In this document: one piece after another, positions 44,844 through 57,111 of the stretch
Layout of the letters: each line of letters opens with the position of its first letter
How positions within the stretch are numbered: position 1 is the first letter of the stretch
Assembly (NCBI GenBank): GCA_025766275.1
Contig: JAFKAC010000006.1
Coordinates: 620,001-684,000, forward strand
DNA: 64,000 nucleotides
From: Lactarius indigo
Lineage: Eukaryota; Basidiomycota; Agaricomycetes; Russulales; Russulaceae
Direction of reading: 5' to 3'
Notes under the pieces: generated by a model
What the model was told of the DNA's origin: nothing
The model's input: only the letters and a program-made list of their open reading frames with translations
Databases searched by the model: none
Position numbers and translations under genes: made by a program

Positions 44844-45284
44844 CCACCCCTCAGGCTTAGCATGCAAGCATCTGGGTTAGGTAGCTAGATGGCTGTAATT
44901 GTTTATGTATCAATGAATATATGATTTTCTTTTATTGGATCAACCTAAAAGGTGCTGAAAGTCATCCTATAGAATTTGGGGCAGGATGACTATTATCATC
45001 CAACAATTTCAACTGACAATCAGTTGAAATCGACAAGGAAATTGATGCTAATTTTCATCCAATAACATCTACTGATTTTCATCCTAACATTGGCTTACAG
45101 TGTGTGGTTTTTCATTAGACTGATTTCCCACAAATCTTGGATTCTTTTAAGCCTAGTTTCATCATCCTACGTGATACTGATATTTATCTGCAGCATACTG
45201 ATATTCGTCCTACAGAAGATTTAATTTAATTATTAAATAGGATAATTTTTAGGATGAATTTCATTCTATTTTTTTTTCACAGTG
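44844..45284 (-). repeat. Right subterminal region of element E
   Basis: AT-rich DNA with many TCATCC/GGATGA words, ending AGGATGAATTTCATTC, a T run and CACAGTG. It mirrors the left end of element E. No gene. Confidence 0.65.
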
Positions 45285-45743
45285 ATTGGGACCTACTGAC
45301 ATCCCACTGGTACCCTCATCAAATTTTGAGTGTTTCCCAGTTTGCTGTGGAGGGCTGAGATTGTACCTACGCTTAGCCTTGGGGCCAGCCTTGCTCAATG
45401 ACTCTGGCTCTGAGGGTGGCCATATGGAAGTTACACAGGGACGAGGATGGGGGGACTTGAAAGAGGCACAATGAGGGGACAGCTGTGAAAGGTGGGAAGG
45501 GGCAACACTGGAAGAAGCAGGAGAGCATAAAGTGGGAGAGGGGGAAGGCAAGGCACAGGAAGAAGTACTGATGTGGCTGGAAGGAGGGATGCAGAAAGAT
45601 CCCATAATGCTAGGAGTCAATGGATGGGAAAGAGGTACAGAATGTGAGTGGTCCAAAGGCCAATCCTTTAGCACATCAGATGGAGCACCATAAGGCCGTA
45701 GAGCATGAGAAAGAAGTCTTGCACTGGGCTTCTGACATTCCAT
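45261..45743 (-). CDS. Pro/Ser-rich ORF truncated by element E
   Basis: A 160-codon frame from ATG 45743 is rich in Pro, Ser and His, with one charged segment (G-P-K-A-K-R-R-Y-N-L-S-P-P). Its last eight codons and stop lie within the right end of element E, so the original 3' end was replaced by transposon DNA. No domain is recognised. It could be the start of an interrupted gene or a chance open frame. Confidence 0.3.
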   Translation of the reverse strand: MECQKPSARLLSHALRPYGAPSDVLKDWPLDHSHSVPLSHPLTPSIMGSFCIPPSSHISTSSCALPSPSPTLCSPASSSVAPSHLSQLSPHCASFKSPHPRPCVTSIWPPSEPESLSKAGPKAKRRYNLSPPQQTGKHSKFDEGTSGMSVGPNHCEKKIE

Positions 45744-45794
45744 CTACCAGCAGTGTTTCTGTTCAAAATTCTGATGACTGTACCAATAATGAAT

Positions 45795-46610
45795 AGCGTG
45801 GTTAGTGATTTGCTGGCCTGGCTTGGCCTGAAAGCTATGGCTTAGGCCCAGCTTTGAGAGGCTTAGGCCTGAAAAATGTGAGGCCTGAGCTGCCACCCAT
45901 GGCTTGGGCTGGCCTGGCTTTCAGGCCATGGCTTTGGGAATTATTGAGAGGAACAAAGGCCAAAGACATGTGCAGGTCTCGGGGCATGCAATACATCGCA
46001 AGGTGTTGCACACATGTCCGCGGGATGTGCGCTGTCATATATTGGTTTGCAGTAGTTAGGGACGTGTTGCTCTTGAAGGGCTAAACATGCGTGGACATAT
46101 GGTGGGGTCAGGAACAGAAATGAGGTTGGGTGGTTGAAGGTGGTTGAAATGGTCATGCACATTTGCACGTGACACGAAACTTTGTATAACTAGTCGCATG
46201 AGTTGGGAACATGTTTTATTTAAGCCAATAGTGCCACACACAAGTGCAGAAAGCTGGAGAATTAAAATAATGAGCCACACTGACACAGAGCTCAAAAGTT
46301 AGGAGAACTTGACAACTAGATGGTGAATCAAAGAGTGGCAGCACACAGAGAATAGGGGTGTACATACTGTGAGGAGGTTGGCAACATGTACTCTGGCAGA
46401 CTGGTGACTGGCAGTCCTTTGATTTTTTTTTTTTTTGGCCTGTAGCCTGCAGTTTTGAAGCCGAGATGCAGGCCGTATCCCCCGGCCCAGAGAATTTCAA
46501 GCCTGAGCCACAGGCCGCAAAAGCCTGACTTACGGCTCCAGCTCGGCCTGGCTTCCAGCGGCTGGCTTGGGCTGGCTTCCGGCTTCCAGGCTGGGCCGGC
46601 AAACCACGCT
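45795..46610. mobile_element. GGCCTGGCT-rich inverted-repeat element
   Basis: Ends are inverted: AGCGTGGTT with TTTGCTGGCC on the left, and GGCCGGCAAACCACGCT on the right. Both arms are dense in GGCCTG/CAGGCC words, and the right arm starts after a T run (46427-46437). About 816 bp with no transposase, so possibly a non-autonomous DNA element. No clear target duplication is seen. Internal open frames are short. Confidence 0.4.
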
Positions 46611-46737
46611 GCGTGGTTTTTTTTGTATTCCTTGTATACTATTTAATACAACAGAATTGTGACAATATACATATTAAGCAAAAAAAAAAAACAGGAGTAC
46701 GACGTGACGGAAGGTATCGCGATGGAGTAGAAATTTA

Positions 46738-49700
46738 TCATGTGGGTGGCCACGCCGTCACCTGGTCGTTGACACTCGCACCCCAGGATTCCCATATGGA
46801 GCGCTGCACCTGTGTAACGAGATCTAAAATGGTGCGCTTGATTTGGTAGAACGGACCATCTACACCCAAACGTTCGAGGAGAGATGGCTCCATCGAAGCC
46901 CGGCGAAGAAACGAAAATAAATTGGTGTCGTAGATGACCTCAGGTTTGGTGGGATGCAGATGAAGGTTAGCATAGAACGGGTCGAAGTATGTGGTGAGGA
47001 ACCAGTGTCTCGCGTAGATTTTTGACACGCTGATGACAAAATGGTCAATTTTGTTATGCAAACCAATCGAACTGACTCACCGGTACATAACCAAGAAGAC
47101 GACGAATTGAAGGGAAAGGAGGCCCCAGAATAACCAATGATTCCAGGGTATCGTTCTCGATTCCGGTAAGAAGTTAGGCTAGGTCAAAGTGCGTCAGTAC
47201 GACGGCCGCGAAAACTTTAAGCGTCTCACCAAGAATCTGGTCTTCTGCATGCTTTCTTTCAAGGACCCATATTTGTGCCGGATCTGTGAGCTTTGTGCTT
47301 GTTGCAGAGACGAAGCGAGCTTGCTTCGCATGTCCCGCGCTGCCTTCGACAGATCATATAGTTCGCCCAGCCGCGAGTCATCCAAAGATCCGTTACCCGA
47401 ACTATGGTAAGTCGGAACGTGGTCAGTCGTACAAATTATTCGAGTAACAGAATACAAAGGCTCACGCGTCCACGCTGTTGAGGCCTTCCCGCAGGTCTGC
47501 GACGGCCTTCTTCATTCGCTCTAGGGCCTCTTGGCGCGTAAAGCGGGCTTCGGTCACAGTATCTTCACTGTCGTTCTGTTCAGACGGCTCCTCGAGCTCG
47601 TGTCCCATCGCATCGAGTATTCGCACGCTGGCGTTGCGCGGGGTTTTGAGCGGGCCGCCTCCGGGCATACGCATGGATCCCGAGTGCTCCCTGACGTCTT
47701 TTCGTGATGGTGTGCCCGGGAAGTCCTCCTTCGCGCGCCCGTACTCATCTACCAACCGTACGCTAGGAGTTCGTCGCAGCTTGCGGCGCGACGGGGAGCC
47801 CACAGCTGTACCATCAACGGGGTCTGCGGGAGAGTTCGCAACCGGACCGTCCTCGTTCTGGCCGTCGCCACTCGCGGACGTGGATAGCACTAGCACGGGA
47901 GACGACGACTCGACGTTGTTGAAGGACGGTTCTGAAATGGACTCTGAGGTACCAGGGGTCGGTCCTAGAGGCGGAGTTATATCCCAGTTCGCTTCGGGTA
48001 AAGCTTCAACCCTCTTGTCATCTTTTGCGGTCGTATCGGAGTCTGATACGGCGCTGCCTGAAGGTGTGGTCTCGAACCGCACTTTCATGAGACTCCTCCG
48101 TCGAAGCGAGCCAGGTGTCGAAAACCAGCCCCCAGGCGGCGCAGGTGTTCGAGCGGGGAGCGTGCCCGCGTGGGTAAGAGCGGGGGTGGGTGTCGCCATG
48201 GATGATTGAATCTCCGTGAAAGAAAGCTGCGGAAGCGAGTTCGATCGTGTGCGGGAATGCCCGATCGACGACAATGTAGGCTGGGGAGTCTGCGAACGCG
48301 CGGGCGCGGGCGTTGCAGCCCATGCACCGGGGGGAGGGGGCACGCTTGCAGTGGTTATGTTGGGGCTGAGCAAACCGCCATTTTTACGGGTCGCAAATGA
48401 ATTATCTCCTGTATCATCCTCTGAGGGTGGTCCGGGAAGTTCGGGAGGGTCCTCCGGTGGAGAGGGCTCTCGAAACCCGATGCTAGAGGTGCTAAAGGAC
48501 GGACGACGTGGGGGAGTAGAGAGTGCGAGGCGGGGTGAGGTCGGAATAGAGTGGGCTTCGGAAGCGTCAGAAGAAGGATTTGATTGGCGCTCATCCTGCG
48601 CAAATGAGCTTTCTGCCGGAGGGGATGATTGCAACTTCTCCGGATTGGGTGGTGGAACCTCAATCGGACGCGCTATAGGTGTCAATACGTCTTGCGCGCT
48701 GCTTTCATCGCTCTCTGAAAACACTCAATATAAACTTTCCACGACGATACAGGGTCCTTAGACGACAGACCTTGGGGAGATTTGACACCGAGATTCTCAA
48801 GTTCGGAAGCAGACTCCAGCTCTGGTCCAGGCGAGAGTTGAATACGTACCCTCGGTGGTATCGCCCCGTTGGCCTCTGCGAACTCCGTCGTCGTGCGTTT
48901 ATGGCCCTTCGTGAATTCCTTCGCATCGTCATTCTGCTTTAGCTTGATCTTCGGCACTCGGCCCGGTGAGCGCACAGGGATGTAGCTCGGTTTTGTAGAA
49001 CTGGCGTTGCGAGTTGGCGATTGATGCATAGGGGGCGGGGAGTGCTCGGGCGATGTTATATTGGGCTCGAAATCTGGAAGCTGGGAGCGGTTACGTGGGA
49101 ACCGCCAGTTAATTCGAGGAACTAGCGCTGGTGGAGTACCATTCGGTTCAGCAGGGGAAGACGGGCGTGACGATCCCTCAGAGGCCAGCGAAGAATGACT
49201 GGGGTTACGCCGGACGTGTTGGCTCTGCGCTTGCCTGGCAGTATGGATCTCCGAGCTGTTCGGTTTCGAATGTGTGCTTTGAGTCCGCACTCGTGAGAGA
49301 GTTGGACCGGGAAGCGGTGAAGCGGGACGTCGGTGTTGCTGCTGTTGATTCCGTGTCGAATGAGGGGATACCCACTTACGTTCACCCTCGGAATTCTCTT
49401 CCGCTTCTTCGGTTGTGCGGCTGCGGACCGACTCGCTTGGTGAGGATGGTCGTGAATGTTCACGCGAGCGAAGTACTCTATCTGGCGTAAACCTTGGTTG
49501 TTCTAAGCCAGGACGTGCCGGATGACCAGTAGTGCCCGTGTTCGAGGTGGTTCGGGAGCGTGCTGAAAGAGGCATGTTCCACGCTCGCTCACGTTCATGT
49601 TGGCGCTCCTTCTCGGTATCTTTCATTTGATCCCGGACTTCACAAACGGTCAGGTCACGTAACTGGCGGTATGGCACCACTTACAATCTGCCAATGAGGA

Positions 49701-51246
49701 GGTTGAGCCGGTCCGAGAGGACGACCTGCTACCCCCGCTCTGTGCAGGCGAATTCCTCTGACGCGGAAATTCTTGAGGTAGTGGAGATCCCGTTAAGGAA
49801 TGCGAGGCACGATGGTGATGATAGCTATCACGACGCTGCAGAGGAGGGGTACTAGGAACGCTTGGCACTACGGGTGACGTGGCTTAGTGCATAGACAAGT
49901 GTCTCGGAATAAAACTCACCAGTTCCTACGACAGAATCTGCATTGGATGTTGTGACGGGAGGTCCAACTACCCCGTTCGCGAGTTTTGATGGCCGCTCAA
50001 CAGAGTCGTATCTATCTCTCTGGGCTTGAGCCCCCTCTGATTGACGCAACATATTTGTAGTCGGTTTGGCCTCGGTCAACGATCCAGCGCGCACGAGGGA
50101 GGAACGTGCTCGCATAGGTAGGGGGGGCTCTGCCATTTGGGGGACTGGGGGGACCAAAGCATTGAACGATTAGTATTCGTGGGAAGCGTGAAGAACCTTA
50201 CAGGAAGGCGCTTGGTTGGTCGAAGCGCTACCGAAACTATCACCTACACCCATAGCGCGTTGCATCTCAGAATCCTGATCGAGGAGGTCTGATAGCGGAG
50301 ATATTAGAAGTGGGGACAAGATTCGCATGGAGGGCCTACTTGACTGGCTCTGGAATTGAGTAGAAAGGTGCACAGTTTGTAGAGACGCACTTGATATTCC
50401 AGGCGCTGGAATGGTGCGACCATGCATCTCGCGAATCAATGCAACATCGTCGGTGCTAGAGTCGGAAGCAACTGACATTGACGCTGCCAAATTCGGTTGT
50501 ACGTTGCATTCTGATAGATGATACGGCCAGTGCTTACCGTCTGGTTGGGATGCATGCGTACCCAAGATGCGACTTCTGAGGGCTTCCATGTCAGCAACAC
50601 GCGACGCTGGAATGGGGATGTTCCTTTCTGGTGAATGGGAGCGTTCGAGGTCAGAACGAGAGAGGACGAGACAGTGACAAAACGAACTTAATGGCGTTTC
50701 CAACTCCTCGTCGCTGAAGCTCATCCTCTTGCCCTTATTCCTCGAGCGCTCCTGAATGACCCGGTCGATTCTCGGGCTGTCCTCGACCTCGCTCGAATCG
50801 ATGCTATTCCTGCGCGCATCTTTGCGCGGGGTGTCACCGGGGTCGCGGAGGGCATGGGTGAACAAGCTCCTTAGGTTTTCACGGACAGAGCTTGTCGTTG
50901 ACGAGTTGGCCCATTTGGGGGGTGGGTCAAAGTCAGAATCGCGATCTGAAGGGAGTGGGGGTGGAGGCTCGTGGAGGAGCTGCGTGCGCGAGGCGGATGA
51001 CGTGTTTGGCACCTGGGCAAGCAGTGCGCGCAGTCGTGCAGCAGGGGTGTCCTCCACGGCGGCATAGATGGACGGGAGAGAGGAGCTGACGGGGAGACGT
51101 GGCGTGGAGTCGGTGTCCTCATTGTCCCCATGTAGCGCGTGAAGACGGGACGGACCGGCCGTGGGAGTGCGGGATAAGTCGTCATCAAGTGGGGAAGGGG
51201 AAAGCTGAGAGTGACGCGTGATGCGCAAGCGAGGGACGGTGTCCAT
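46738..51246 (-). CDS. Large low-complexity protein with C-terminal membrane anchor
   Basis: Compatible minus-strand exons run from ATG 51246 (M-D-T-V-P-R-L-R-I-T) to the stop at 46738: 50170-51246, ~49920-50150, ~49690-49860, 48730-49680, 47462-48724, 47200-47450, 47080-47170 and 46738-47061. The product would exceed 1200 residues, mostly Ser/Pro/Arg-rich and disordered, with R-M-S-F-S-D-E-E-L-E and many S/T-P sites. Near the C-terminus are a helical coil (L-Y-D-L-S-K-A-A-R-D-M-R-S-K-L), a hydrophobic segment (H-W-L-F-W-G-L-L-S-L-Q-F-V-V-F-L) and a ~100-residue tail. This layout fits a tail-anchored nuclear-envelope or ER protein, but I do not recognise the family. Exon borders are partly inferred. 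Confidence 0.65.
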
Positions 51247-51474
51247 AAGCACCGTTAATGAAAAGACAGAGTGTATGCCGACTGCTCTGGCCTGGCCACA
51301 AGGCGATGTGGTCCCTCTCACTCACCGCGTGTTGTATTACATAAGGAAGGTCTAATGACCGTGTCACTCATCTGCTTCTCATCATTCTTCTTAGATCGAT
51401 GATGATAACTCTTGCATATAAAGAGCTTCACTTGCGGCCTGGGGAGAGCCCCAATCTTGTGAAAGTATACTCCA
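51247..51474. promoter_or_regulatory. Divergent 228-bp promoter
   Basis: This is the space between the start codons of the large minus-strand protein and the DM9 protein. A TATA-like CATATAAAG lies at 51415-51423, ~52 bp before the DM9 ATG. There is no matching TATA on the minus side. Confidence 0.55.
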
Positions 51475-52867
51475 ATGACTGCCTCTTGGGAACCTGGAAC
51501 CGAGTACGGTTACGGCGACGTCGTCGAGTACGAAGGTAATCCGTGTCAATGCTGCTGTGAAGGGCCTCTCATCGTCGTCCTTCAGGTGCTCGATACAAGA
51601 TCATTCAGCCGCATAGATCCCAGGTGAGCCTATCAGGATTTCATCTTGGGTGAGCCGCCTCCCCTGATCATTTCCCCTAGGGCGACTGGACTCCTCCCGT
51701 CACTCCTGCTCTGTGGGGCAAGATCCCTGACGACAAATGGAAGGAGCATGAACCATACGACCCTCCTCATGGCAAAGGTAAAACTCGTTCCTCCTCACCA
51801 CCGACTCATCCTAATATTCTCGCAAGGGGACTACCACGGCCAAGATGTACAGCAATCAAGTGACTACAACAACCACCCGGATCAGACCGTCGAGGTTCCC
51901 CACGAAGAGCAAAAGAAGAATTGGTGGGACCTCGATGATGACCGCAAAAAAAAACTCAAGGTGTGGGCTTCCTCTGGGGTCGTCGTTAGCATCTACTTAC
52001 ATTATCCCAGATCGGTGGCGGCATTGCGGCAGGTCTTGGCATCATCGGTGCGGGATACTACGCCTATCACAAACACGAGGAACACAAAAAATCAGAAGAA
52101 GATGTAGGATTACTGCTTCATCTTTTGCTTTATCCGTTACTTATCTCTCAACACAAAAAAAGAAAGACGCCCTCACGTGGGGTGTACAGGGATGGGCAAA
52201 GGAATCTCAGGCAAAAACTGAAGAGTTCCGTAATCACGGCCCTCGTGCTCCCGCCACCTGGGTCCTCGTCGAGGGGCGCGATAACATTCCCCCGTCAGCC
52301 CTCGTAGCGGGAAACGATAAGGATGGTAACAAAATCTACGTTGCTCGCGCGTACTTCGAACATGGACTCCGTAAGCTCTATCGACCGTACTTCTTCCATC
52401 CCTTGATTCATCGTCCCTATGTTTAGAGATCGGAAAGGCTTCCTCTAATTTTAAGCAAGGAGCTGCCATTGGATACGCAGGCAAAGTCATCGAGGTAACT
52501 TTCTCACACACGTACCAATACCTATCCACATACTCACGTCCGAATGAGCTCCCTACGTTCGAGGTCCTTGTAGCTGATCCCAAGGGGGTCCGCTGGGTCC
52601 CATTCAGCCAGCAGCTGAACGTTAACGAACTCGGTGCCACGCCGGTGGAAGGCGGTAAGGAAGCAAACGGCACTCAGCTCTACGTCGCCCGTGTCAGATA
52701 TAACGACGGCATCCATCCCGCCAAGATCGGAGAGCATCTTCCGGCGGCGCATCTCGCGTTCAACGGTACCGAAGTTCTTGTCGAGGTGCGTATCTTATAC
52801 TTATCAGCGACTCCTGCAACCCTGACGGCCTTGGCCACAGGACTACGAGGTGCTGTGCTACAACTGA
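51475..52867 (+). CDS. CBM5/12-like and DM9 (DUF3421) domain protein
   Basis: Exons join in frame from ATG 51475 to the stop at 52865-52867 (first three 51475-51535, 51586-51623, 51681-51777). The N-terminus (W-E-P-G-T-E-Y-G-Y-G-D-V-V-E-Y, Y-K-I-I-Q-P-H-R-S-Q, G-D-W-T-P-P-V-T-P-A-L-W) is a CBM5/12-like carbohydrate-binding fold. A charged linker and a glycine-zipper hydrophobic segment follow (I-G-G-G-I-A-A-G-L-G-I-I-G-A-G). Two DM9 repeats end the protein (W-V-L-V-E-G-R-D, Y-V-A-R-A-Y-F-E, A-A-I-G-Y-A-G-K; then V-R-W-V-P-F, Y-V-A-R-V-R-Y-N-D-G-I). DM9 modules bind mannose in animals and are common in mushrooms with unknown role. No signal peptide is evident, so the protein is probably cytosolic or membrane-associated. 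Confidence 0.85.
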
Positions 52868-53436
52868 CGGGGACATGCTCGCGGGTGCCCTTCTCAGGTT
52901 GTGTAACTGCTGTATGATTACGGATCGCGAAGCTAGCATCGAGTGTTGTTGACTAGATGGTGTGATAAGCTGCGGACAGCGTGCAATTTCAGAGTTGTAT
53001 CCGATTGTGATGTGAACTTCTGCATTTCGTGTTTCACGCCGATTGCGCGATAGCTCTGCAAAAGTACTAACCTTTCTCATATCCGTCAGCATCTGATGAG
53101 ATTTGCATGAGGCAAGTGCATTCCAAAGCCAATGCCTCCTGCGATGGTGGTGCCTGAGCGTGGAGCGCATTGTCATCGGCGTTAGACATAATCGGCAAAC
53201 AACCCGAGCCATATTACCCTCGGGTAGCGAGGATACTGCTGATCTGTGCAGAACATCGAGATAGCAAGAGGAGCACAGGAACAGGTGTAGTTAGTAAAGC
53301 GTCGTTTAGTACAAAGTATTAACAGCGTCATGGTGTAAAACAGGACAGACAACAAGTGAATGATCAAGCAAAATCTATGTAAGTCCGTGGGGTGATCTGA
53401 TAGGTAACTTTTAGCAGCAACGATGCTTCGGAGAGC
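52868..53436. other. Convergent intergenic region
   Basis: This lies between the 3' ends of the DM9 gene and the GT61 gene. Only short unconvincing open frames are present. No repeat is seen. Confidence 0.5.
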
Positions 53437-55237
53437 TTACGGCAGATTGCCATCCGCTCGGTCTTCAATGAGTTTTGCAACGTAGGGTCCATGGACTGGA
53501 ATTTGCGGGCCTTGGAAACCCTCGGGGTAGTTTGGCCACGTCCATTCAGGGTACGTAGTTGAGCTGGCACCGGACGGAATCAGCTCAGTCGCTCGTTTCG
53601 ACAGAAATGGAACCTGAACGTACGTGTCGTTCCATACGGCAAAGTGCTTCATTCCTAGTGCTCGTGTCGTCCATTCATAATCGTGGGCATAACCCTCGGG
53701 ATAAAACAGCTCAATGACGGTCGAAATCGGGGTTATAGGCATCATGATCAGATGCGTCAGTCCATTCCCATGGACTCCGACAAGGAACTAAAGGGGGAGG
53801 GGAGGCACCCGGTTAGAAAATAAGAGATAGATCAGTCACTCGAAAGAGCGTTACCGTCGTTCGCGCTGCAACTGCGAGCTGCTCTTCCTTTGAGAGACGT
53901 TCCATATGCACGACGTTGAGCTCCCACCCGCGCCTCTCGCACATCTCCTCGAGCGCGCGTACGAGGCCCCCATGGTCCTCCTCTACCAGATGTCTTCGCA
54001 CACCCTGGCGCGTGATGTACGTGACTACGACTTCTTCAACACCCCCATTATGGGACGACCCGCGCTCCACGCGCTTGAACGCGCGCGTACCGATTGCCAG
54101 CGTGCGCGGGGATATGCCAGCAAAGCGCAGCACGTTGAGACGCACGGGATCCCACCAGCCGCGCTCGAGGAAGCCCGTGCGACCGGCACGCTCGACAACG
54201 CCCTTGATCGCCTCAGCCGCGGTGCGCTGCGTGCGTTCGCCACACTCGGGCCCACGGAACGCAGCACTGCGGTCCGAGAGGAGGACGGTGTCGAACCACC
54301 ACGCGCGGCCGTTACGTTCGCCAGCTCGCAGGGACGTGGCCGACACGCGGTCAGCCCAGTCGATTCGCGTCTCGACCGTGAGCGACGGCCAGGCGGACCG
54401 CAGGAAGAAAAAGTTCATTCCGGGCCCGTCTCGCCATTCTTCGGCGCTTGCGTGGGGGAAAATGGCACGCGTGAATGGCGGTATTAAAGAACCAGAAGAT
54501 GCGCCGCCAAATGTGCCATGCCAAAATGCCCAGGCACCAAAGAGAAGCTCCGCACAAAAGTGGTAGTAATGATTCAGGACTAATCAAAATGTTGGTGCGA
54601 TGGTGGGAAATTAGAAGCGAATGAAACTCACATTGACCAGGGTCGTTGAAAAGGAGCTGACAAACAGTGAGCGGGGATCACGACGGGGGTAGGTGGAGCT
54701 TACAGTCGAACCATCGATCGGGAAAATCCGGTTGAGCTCCCTAGTAGTAGAATGGTCTCCCCCCCAGCGTCGGTGTGCCTCCTCGGGACTGATGAAGGAA
54801 AGGTCGCGAGAAGTGGGCATCCGCTCAGCGATACTCTCCGGAGAGTTGAGAGCAGGCAGGCCCGTCGAGGTCATGAACTTGATATCTGGGAAGGATTCTG
54901 GGTTCGATGTGAGAACGAACAACGTGCCGTCGGCCATGTACAGGTTTCGAAAGATTGTCCAGCCCGGCGCATGGCTGATAAGTTCCGTGTGAGGCATCTC
55001 ACGGTCAAGATTGGGCGTAGTTGAGGATGGGGATTGCCACGTGTCTAGTGGGGCTGGAGAGACGTTGGTCTGAGAATCTTGAGAGGGCAGATGGGTATCG
55101 AAAAGTATTGAAGATGAGGAATCATGGACAGGAGGAAACAAGAAAGAGAAGAGGTGCATTGACGCGGCGCCGAGAAGAATAAGGATGGCATCGCGGGGAG
55201 AGATTGCTCTGAGGGGTGCGCGTAACGTCCCCCGCAT
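53437..55237 (-). CDS. GT61 (DUF563) glycosyltransferase
   Basis: From ATG 55237 the N-terminus has a short basic cytosolic piece and a membrane anchor (A-I-L-I-L-L-G-A-A-S-M-H-L-F-S-F-L-F), typical of a type II Golgi enzyme. After a luminal stem, exons join through F-P-I-D-G-S-T, F-N-D-P-G-Q, then H-Y-Y-H-F-C-A-E-L-L-F-G, a hallmark of GT61. A core with W-W-F-D-T-V-L-L-S-D-R and Y-I-T-R-Q-G-V-R-R follows. The C-terminal exons read V-G-V-H-G-N-G-L-T-H, the conserved nucleotide-sugar region, and end at 53437. Small introns have GT-AG borders. GT61 enzymes add xylose, arabinose or GlcNAc to glycans; the donor here cannot be told. No disruption is seen. Confidence 0.85.
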
Positions 55238-57110
55238 GGCGAGTGGAGGGGAGATTTTGTGTGAGACTGAATGAAAAAGAGGTGCGACCGTTTTTTATTG
55301 CACCTTCCTGGACTCGCTTAGCGGGTCTGCAACCGATCCACGCTTTCGGTGCGCTCTTGGCGCCGTGCTTCGTACCGCAACCGCCAAAGAAACTCATCTA
55401 CGATGGCGTACTCAATTTATTATTCTCTACTGTACCCTCACTTTACCACCCGATCGTGGCCAACCCGGTTGCTACGCCGGAGACTGCAACCAAAAGATAA
55501 CTTTCTCCTACGTATCGATCAAAGTTCGCTCGCTGGCCACGTCAAAGGTGCAAACCCGAAAAAAGCCTGGTGAGGAGACGAAGCAGACGTGGCGGACGCG
55601 TAAAACTTTGGTGACGTTAAGGTTTGACACCCACTGAGCGCTGAGCGCCTGTACAGAAAGAGTTCAAACTGCCTTTGGCAAATACTGTACTGTACGAGTA
55701 TGACGGCCTAGTGACAACAGCTAACCACTCAACACGGCATCCTCACATCCGAGCCGTGCCAGGTATGAAAAGCCTTCGTCTTCAACCTCAAATTCTCGTT
55801 TCAACTTGTCGTCCTGGTCTCGTGTCCCCGCTTTTGATGGCTTCTTTTACTGTATGGATTTTTCCATATGCGGCCCTCCTAGCTCATTCATGTCCGCTGT
55901 CCATCTGCCATACAGTAGCCAATGACCAGTCTCCCGGGTCCTGTCTCTCGGCTTGACCCGTTATAGTCCATGACCACGACATTACCCAGGCCGCAATTAT
56001 CCCCTCACAAGGGGGAGAAACGGTACATTAGATCCCTCGGTTGCATTATCTGGTATGGTAGCACGTCAGAATATGGTCCAGGAACAGCTGGTGTCGAGTC
56101 GGGGTCCCTGTCTGAGTGCGACTCAGCCCACGTTGTATAGGCACGGTGGCGTTGCACGCCAGACTGGACTGTGAATTGCTCGCCCGAGCCTGGCGGCACA
56201 TTTTACCGAAAACCATCAAATCATTATCATTGAGATATATTTCCTTCCAGATCCGACGCTCGGCCCTTGCGCATGGGCCTCCATAATACGCTTTTTCGCC
56301 CTCCGAAACCGAGGGGCTAACTTGAAGCTCGCGTAGGCCGCGGCTCACTTTCTCCGATCTTTAGTAGACGTACGAATGATTCACCGACTAAACGGCAGGT
56401 TACCAACTCGTGCTTCCGAGTTCTGAGAACGATGGCGCAGGTGAGGTGCGTCTTGCAAGCTTATGTGCGTATGGCCGATGCCGCTCCAATCATAGCATGT
56501 AAACGAAATGGAATTTATGGTGCACCTCACACACATTTCGTTGGGGATTATCATGTGGTGTGAGACGAACGGAATCAATGCGCCTCTGGCTATCATATAT
56601 TGATCATACATAGGTTCGCCATGCTACCGGCCTCGAAAGGTGTACTTTTTGATTTTAGTAGTCTCCACGACACAACAATTATTCCAAGAATTATTCTCCA
56701 GCTTGTATGTAATAGTGTATACCCCACATCCCATGACTTTTTCCTATTTTTCCCCCCTAAAAACAAGCCTAGAAATGCTGAAAGTACAGAAGCTATCCAA
56801 AATTGTCCACTTCATAGGCAATTTGGTCATCTGCGATTCGGCCATTGTCTCACACCAACGCACCGTTCTCACGGCCCGGTCCGCTTTGACCGTGTCTATT
56901 CCAACTTACTCGCCTACACTTCTTCCACCCAGGGTTTTTTTATACAGTGCAGTAGACCCATTTCCACGCGGCTCAAGAAGCTACCCAGCCCAAGATGGCA
57001 ACTTCACATGTTGAAATTGCATCGGCACTCGGGCGCGTACTCTTGGGGTATAATATGTCACGGTAATATCATATCGTTTCGATTCGTTTGAAAGTCGAAC
57101 GTAACTACAG
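55238..57110. other. 1.9-kb intergenic region
   Basis: No gene is supported. Open frames on both strands are short, lack domain signals and change composition. GT61 promoter elements should lie near its right side start. AT-rich stretches around 56640-56780 hold nothing recognised. Confidence 0.5.
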
Positions 57111-57111
57111 T

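Larger units (their letters stand above)
26543..45284. mobile_element. Element E: CACTG-ended DNA transposon with subterminal repeats
   Basis: The left end reads CACTGTGAAAAC and the right end, reverse-complemented, reads CACTGTGAAAAA; each is flanked by ATT (26540-26542 and 45285-45287). Both ends are followed by ~350 bp dense in GGATGA/TCATCC motifs in both orientations, such as GGATGAAAATTATCC on the left and TTTTCATCCAA on the right. Short CACTR-type ends, a 3-bp duplication and subterminal repeats resemble CACTA/EnSpm elements. I see no CACTA transposase outside the nested KDZ unit. Either E is a non-autonomous element that received the KDZ unit, or the whole 18.7 kb moves as one. Confidence 0.65.

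Noticed and set aside
48216..48761. Plus-strand ORFs opposite the large membrane-anchored protein
   Set aside because: Antisense of a Ser/Pro-rich frame; no domains or introns.
53906..54566. Two long plus-strand ORFs opposite GT61
   Set aside because: The GT61 core is on the minus strand with family motifs; the plus frames are shadows in GC-rich coding DNA.
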